Shown here piece after piece: positions 59,535-64,000 of a stretch of DNA of 64,000 nucleotides. The DNA lies in the NCBI RefSeq assembly GCF_032854445.1, contig NC_088301.1, positions 21,447,808 to 21,511,807 of the forward strand. The letters run 5' to 3'. The translations under genes were made by a program, and so were the position numbers. This DNA comes from Liolophura sinensis. Its lineage: Eukaryota; Mollusca; Polyplacophora; Chitonida; Chitonidae. Under the pieces are notes generated by a model. The model searched no databases. It was not told where the DNA came from and worked only from the letters and a program-made list of their open reading frames with translations. How positions within the stretch are numbered: position 1 is the first letter of the stretch; each line of letters opens with the position of its first letter.

Positions 59535-60899
59535 TGATAGTGACACTGTCCTGGCATGCGTTTTGTGTTCTGAATTGTTTCATGCATGACATCCAATGCC
59601 AAAAGTCTGTTAATATCAGAACTGTCCCTATCTTGATAAGATTCTTAATAGCCTGTATAACCTTCCACTTGCACTGGAAGTCCAGGTTTTTAAAAGAAAA
59701 TTCTTCATAGTTTTTAATCAGAACATTTTAAGTTTCTTCTTTAATTTAACAATTATGATGGAATTACTGTTATTGCCCTAAAAATTTGCCTTTAATAAAA
59801 AAAGCATCTTTAGAGCCAAATTAAACGTCTGGAAAATATTGCTTTTGCTAGTGAAACGTTTTTCAGTGGTTCAACACAAACCTTGAAACACTTCCGTAAG
59901 ATCACTGGAACTTTCAGAATAAGGTAAAATGAGCTCTCAGAATAAGGTAAAATGAGCATTATCTTGGGCAAGAACAAGACAAACATCTTATGATATCTGT
60001 CTCTATATCTGATTAGTCTGCCGATGAGAGTGGTATCAAACTGTAACTCTGTTTAAACTTTTGAACCACAGGTCCTTTATTATACACATCTTGAATATTG
60101 GTAACATACCACAAACATTAACAACCAAAAATAATTTACACATATTGTTACCAAAAAGACCAAAAGAAAACAATTATTAATACCCTATCTTATACCCTAG
60201 TTTCTCAACTTTTCGCATATGGAAGAGCAACTTTCCTTGCAGTTTATGGGCGTTTTAATTTGACTTTTGAGACAAAACTACATTGGTTGGATGGGGGCTT
60301 ATTTCAGGGCTTCACAAAAAAGTATAAATATCCCCAAATATTTGGTGGAGTTTTGCATGTGCTTGTTGGTGTACATATTTACACAGTAAATTCTCACCTA
60401 CCATACTTAAACCACACTGTTGGACAAAAAACTCTTTTCCCTGCGGGGTGAGTAAAGAAAAGGCATTAAGAGTGTGTACACATTTACCTCTGATTGTAGA
60501 CCAGCATATACACATTAATGGTTGTGATAAGCCCCATTCGCATTGATAACTTACTGAAGTTCCAGGTGGATTTACCACAGATAAGACTCACCATGGTGTG
60601 CCTTAAAACTAACACCTGCCAAAGATCACCTTTAATGGAACATAAATTAAGTGGGGAGATAAAGCTAGTTTCCGCTGGTTAAGGGGGGTCCCCGTGGAGC
60701 CCCAATCTTCCCATCGCCCTTTGATTACAACCAGCTGTCTAGGAGGGTAATGAACTGACCTGTGCACCTTGTACCCATGTGCTGGAGAGATCAGTAAGTC
60801 TTGTATCCTGATAAGTGTGGTGGATGGGGGACAAGGTAAAGGCCACATTCCACAAATCTACAGCATGCTGCCTATGTGGCCTGCCTATGTGATCTACAG

Positions 60900-60982
60900 A
60901 GAATGTAATAATGCCAGTGGGGACATAATAATGCCATGGGAAATATAATAATGCCATGGGGAACATAATAATGCCATGGGCA
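60900..60982 (+). repeat. ~22-bp tandem repeat
   Basis: ATAATAATGCCATGGGGAAC and variants, four copies. Confidence 0.85.
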
Positions 60983-61027
60983 CCTGGAATAAGAACTATG
61001 GCCCAAAAGCACAACTCAAAAGCAAAG

Positions 61028-61112
61028 CACAAAGGAGTTTTCCATCTATCATAAAGCTGGCTGCTGTTGTGAAATATTCTTGTGTACAACATTAAAAACA
61101 AATCAAACAAAT
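61028..61112 (+). mobile_element. SINE family 1, degenerate 3' fragment
   Basis: ATCATAAAGCTGGCTGCTGT, GAAATATTCTTGTGTACAAC, AACAAATCAAACAAATC. Confidence 0.65.
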
Positions 61113-61120
61113 CTTGTATA

Positions 61121-61535
61121 CCCATACTGTAGCATTCAAGCTAATTCTTCTGGGATTTTTTTTTTCTTGCGGACAGATATTAGTCCACCTGAAAGCATAG
61201 ACTATGTTTCTTTCTCAGTGTTTAAAGTGTGAGAAAAGAGAAAGCCATATTAGATTCCTGTATTAGAATTACTTGTGTATTGGTTAAAAAGGGGGCAGAC
61301 CAGATATCCAAAAAAAAAACCCAGAAGAATTCCCATATTGTAGCATTGGAGCTAAATCTTCTGATTTTTTTGAACAGATATTACTAGTGCTAAAAGCATA
61401 GATTATGTTTCTTTCTCAGTGTTTTAAGTGTGAGAAAAGAGAAAGCCATATTAGATTCCTGTATTAGAATTACTTGTGTTTTGGTTAAAAAGAGGGCAGA
61501 CCAGATATCCAAAAAATCCCAGAAGAATTAATTTG
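61121..61535 (+). repeat. tandem duplication of a ~210-bp segment
   Basis: CCCATACTGTAGCATT (61121) and CCCATATTGTAGCATT (61332) start two copies that share TTTCTTTCTCAGTG, AAAGCCATATTAGATTCCTG and GGCAGACCAGATATCC. They differ mainly in homopolymer length and a few substitutions. Confidence 0.92.
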
Positions 61536-62373
61536 TACATGTACTAAAAATGTTGGTGACATCAAGTACAGCTGTACCCAAAGCTTCTCTTGGGATCTAA
61601 CATTTAAGTTTACACTATAAATGAACTCCAAATGACTGGCAATATGTACATAGTATAGCTGTACTTTAATTTCTCATGCCGGGCTGTGATGCTTAAAAGC
61701 TCATATTTTATGCTTACCAAATCTGAACAGGACAAATAACATTATCATGCTATTTAACTACCGCTATATTTATCGTAACTCGTAACTTATGTCAAGATTA
61801 ATACCCTTGGAAAATTGGGGGATAAGATATCTTGGCCCATTGATAGCAAAATGGCTACGCCAGAAGTCAATGGCAAGCAGACAAGATATACTCAACCAAG
61901 AGGTTTCATAATTGTACATGGTAGGTTTATTTATGGACGATGGCAAGTTTTGCCTTCAAAGACTTGCATTTATTTATAATTTAATAGATATGCAATCCAG
62001 CCAAATCGAACCCGTCTCCCCTTCATGGCATAATGGACAGCTCCTGGTAACATTCTGGGCCAGTGGGTGTTACAGTAACCAAGGAGATGGATGAACTCAT
62101 GGTATGAGAGGTGATGAGTGAATAGTCTAGTCTTGATTGGGTACATATGTTCCACAGAGGGACACAGAGCTCTACAGAGGGTTTTAGGAGAGGGTGGTAT
62201 AATTTAGATGGAGATGTGGTTTAGTATTAACATGTTCCTACACTGCTTGATTTACTTTGTTTACTGCAGGTGCTTAACACGACAAACAAAATGCACCTGG
62301 TTCAGATGATGGTTAGAATTAAGAGAATTTTTTTTTTTACTGATGGTGACTTCATTAATTAAGAGATATATAC
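61536..62373. other. intronic stretch, no further feature
   Basis: No exon or repeat recognised before the donor of exon 62374-62611. Confidence 0.5.
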
Positions 62374-62611
62374 CTGTTTCAGTGAACGAGCTTAACGAAC
62401 TCTCATCCAGGTGATTTAGTATGTCTTCGGCCTGGAGAGCAGCCATGTACTGAGAGTATGTCCACGAGATACTGTCCTTCCCTGCGGCAGATCCTGGATC
62501 ATCTCCCACCTCGCTTCCCTCCGCCTTCGTTGCGAACGGATCGTGGAAATTATCCGGCTCATCGTAATCCCCTTCTAAAGGTAATCCAAGAGCTTGACGT
62601 CTAGCGGCCTC
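62374..62611 (-). CDS. internal coding exon of the minus-strand gene
   Basis: The acceptor TGTTTACTGTAAACAG precedes GAG at 62611. The exon has 79 codons plus one base and ends ACTGAAACAG|GTATAT at 62374. It reads EAARRQALGLPLEGDYDEPD, then an acidic Asp/Glu/Gly-rich stretch (DPFATK..GDDPGSAAGK), then SWTYSQYMAALQAEDILNHL and a Ser-rich end. The YSQYMAALQAEDILNHLDE part looks like a short amphipathic helix and is the most likely conserved piece. Joined in phase to 49916-50083 and 48147-48343 it gives a ~200-residue C-terminal region. Family not recognised; upstream exons lie outside the window. Confidence 0.75.
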
Positions 62612-64000
62612 CTGTTTACAGTAAACAGACAAACAGCACAAAGGTAAAAATCCCAGAGATTGTAGGAACAGAGTGCGCCAGCCAGGAGCTGGTTATAGGG
62701 ATGTCTTCACCCAAGCACTACCGTACCATGGAGCTCTCCCCACAAAGACTGGTGGAACACCACAGGAAGGTGTATACCTCTAAAGCCAGAAAGGTTTTCT
62801 CCGTCTCTAGTTACTTAAGTGGTGTAATTTACACGGCAACTCCTCATCAGAATTTATCAGCCTCAGTTGGCTTACAGCTCCCTGCCCGACCCTACAAGTA
62901 TAACCAGGCTACCATATCCCCTTCCCAAGCCCTTCTCAGGTTGCCTCTTCTCTTAGCTTGTACAGACCCACAACAACCCAGGGTAGAGCTTTAAGACATG
63001 CCGTGGGAAGAAACATGTAGGCTACACATCTCATACTGTATAACACCAGATAGACAGACTAAAAGTACACCACCCTAGCTACAGGCTAGTTATTTCTGAA
63101 ATGGTATACCGGGAGATTTATGGAGGCTAAGCATAAAGTATGGTTTCAACTAAAGTTTAGCTTTTTTAAAGTGACAGATTTTGCTTGATTCTGATTGATC
63201 GATTCATCCACCCAACTCATACATCTAAAGAAATGAAGATAATTTATATAGTTACATGAATTTAGCTTCTAAGAAGAGCCTTAAATCTAGATAACTAAAG
63301 AATACTCAGGTAAACCATGACACTCATGCTTTGTTACATGTACGCACATGTACCATCAATTAAAAAAACAAAAACATTTACAGAATTACATTTTATATAA
63401 ATGAGCCATAAACATTAATATTCAATATCATTAATTAGAAGAAAAAAATGTACCAATGACGCCGAGTTATCTGATGAAGGAGAAAATATACACACAAGAT
63501 AAAATCAGCCAAATCTATGGAAACTGACTGATTGTCAAGTTTGAATATAAATTTCGAAATCGCAGGGGCATGTCATAAACAAATCACCTACACAGTATTA
63601 CAGTGTGTTTTGATGATTACTGTGACACCTTGTAAACTGACTAATCCTATTCTTTATTCATTCATATTTTATACAATCATATTTATACAATCATATTTTA
63701 TACAATCACATTTTACACAATCATATTTTATACAATTATCAACACTAAATGGAACATACCTTTCCTTCACTGAATAGTATTTTCAAAGAAGTTTCAGAAA
63801 AGTGATCCACTATGCATAGGTATATTAAGACTTGTGCCTTCAGCGTTCGTACTGCCAACTTCTTAAATAGTTTCCTTTGAATAATTTTTCAAAAATACTA
63901 TGATGGTACAGAAATTTTCACTAAAAAAAGCATTTGTTTAAACTTTGCGAAAACTACAGCAAGCGACAATGTGGGGTCCACAGAAAATGTCAGAATAGAA
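62612..64000. other. upstream intron and simple repeat, no further exon seen
   Basis: A 97-codon plus-strand ORF (62701-62994) has no exon boundaries. A ~18-bp repeat (TTTTATACAATCATATTT-like, five copies) occupies about 63660-63740. No upstream exon of the minus-strand gene was found before the window ends. Confidence 0.5.

Larger units (their letters stand above)
50084..62373 (-). other. 12.3-kb intron packed with tandem repeats
   Basis: Separates exons 62374-62611 and 49916-50083, whose phases match directly. Six distinct tandem arrays and several SINE copies lie in it and are listed separately. Gaps between them (for example 54841-56397, 57151-58321 and 59535-60899) hold no recognisable exon. 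The region 55975-56260 is unusually rich in TATGATG/CATATG-like words but could not be assigned to any family. Confidence 0.6.

Noticed and set aside
58837-59602. His/Val/Tyr-rich minus-strand ORFs (77-139 codons)
   Set aside because: Translations of the 20-bp array in shifting frames; no independent support.

Overview
The window is animal nuclear DNA, AT-rich and almost entirely non-coding. The best evidence for its source is the repeats: two tRNA-derived SINE families, several foldback/MITE families and many minisatellites, with a sequence style familiar to me from molluscs (lophotrochozoans more broadly). I do not assign a species. No open reading frame is long enough to be an intact single-exon gene. 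The coding signal consists of short exons with splice sites, mostly on the minus strand.

Genes. The 3' end of one unidentified minus-strand gene is well supported. Three exons (62374-62611, 49916-50083, 48147-48343) have good splice sites and compatible phases, and they end at a stop codon; the rest of the gene lies to the right of the window. A second minus-strand gene probably begins inside the window. A promoter-like, CpG-richer block at about 31.0-31.9 kb has a TATA-like box, a ZNF143/Staf-like motif, an E-box and two good splice donors. A first coding exon with a strong start context lies at 14288-14344; its link to that promoter is inferred. Weaker candidates are a plus-strand terminal exon at 257-430 and a plus-strand first exon at 35192-35310.

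Layout. 0-25 kb: intron-like or intergenic DNA with SINE copies (two full-length with perfect target-site duplications) and foldback elements. 25.8-27.1 kb: a tandem array of ~104-bp tRNA-like units. 26.7-44.4 kb: two nearly identical copies of ~8.8 kb on either side of a 200-N gap. Because each copy ends exactly at the gap, they look like two overlapping, probably allelic, contig ends that were not merged, so everything between 26.7 and 35.5 kb is listed twice. 44.4-48.1 kb: SINEs, a MITE and the probable 3' UTR of the right-hand gene. 48.1-62.6 kb: the last three exons of that gene. Its 12.3-kb intron holds six different tandem arrays, one of which has grown inside a SINE about 100 bp from an exon.

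Main points: the contig-overlap duplication, the tRNA-like tandem array, the nested and changing minisatellites in one intron, and the short repeat families. I saw no convincing new protein system.
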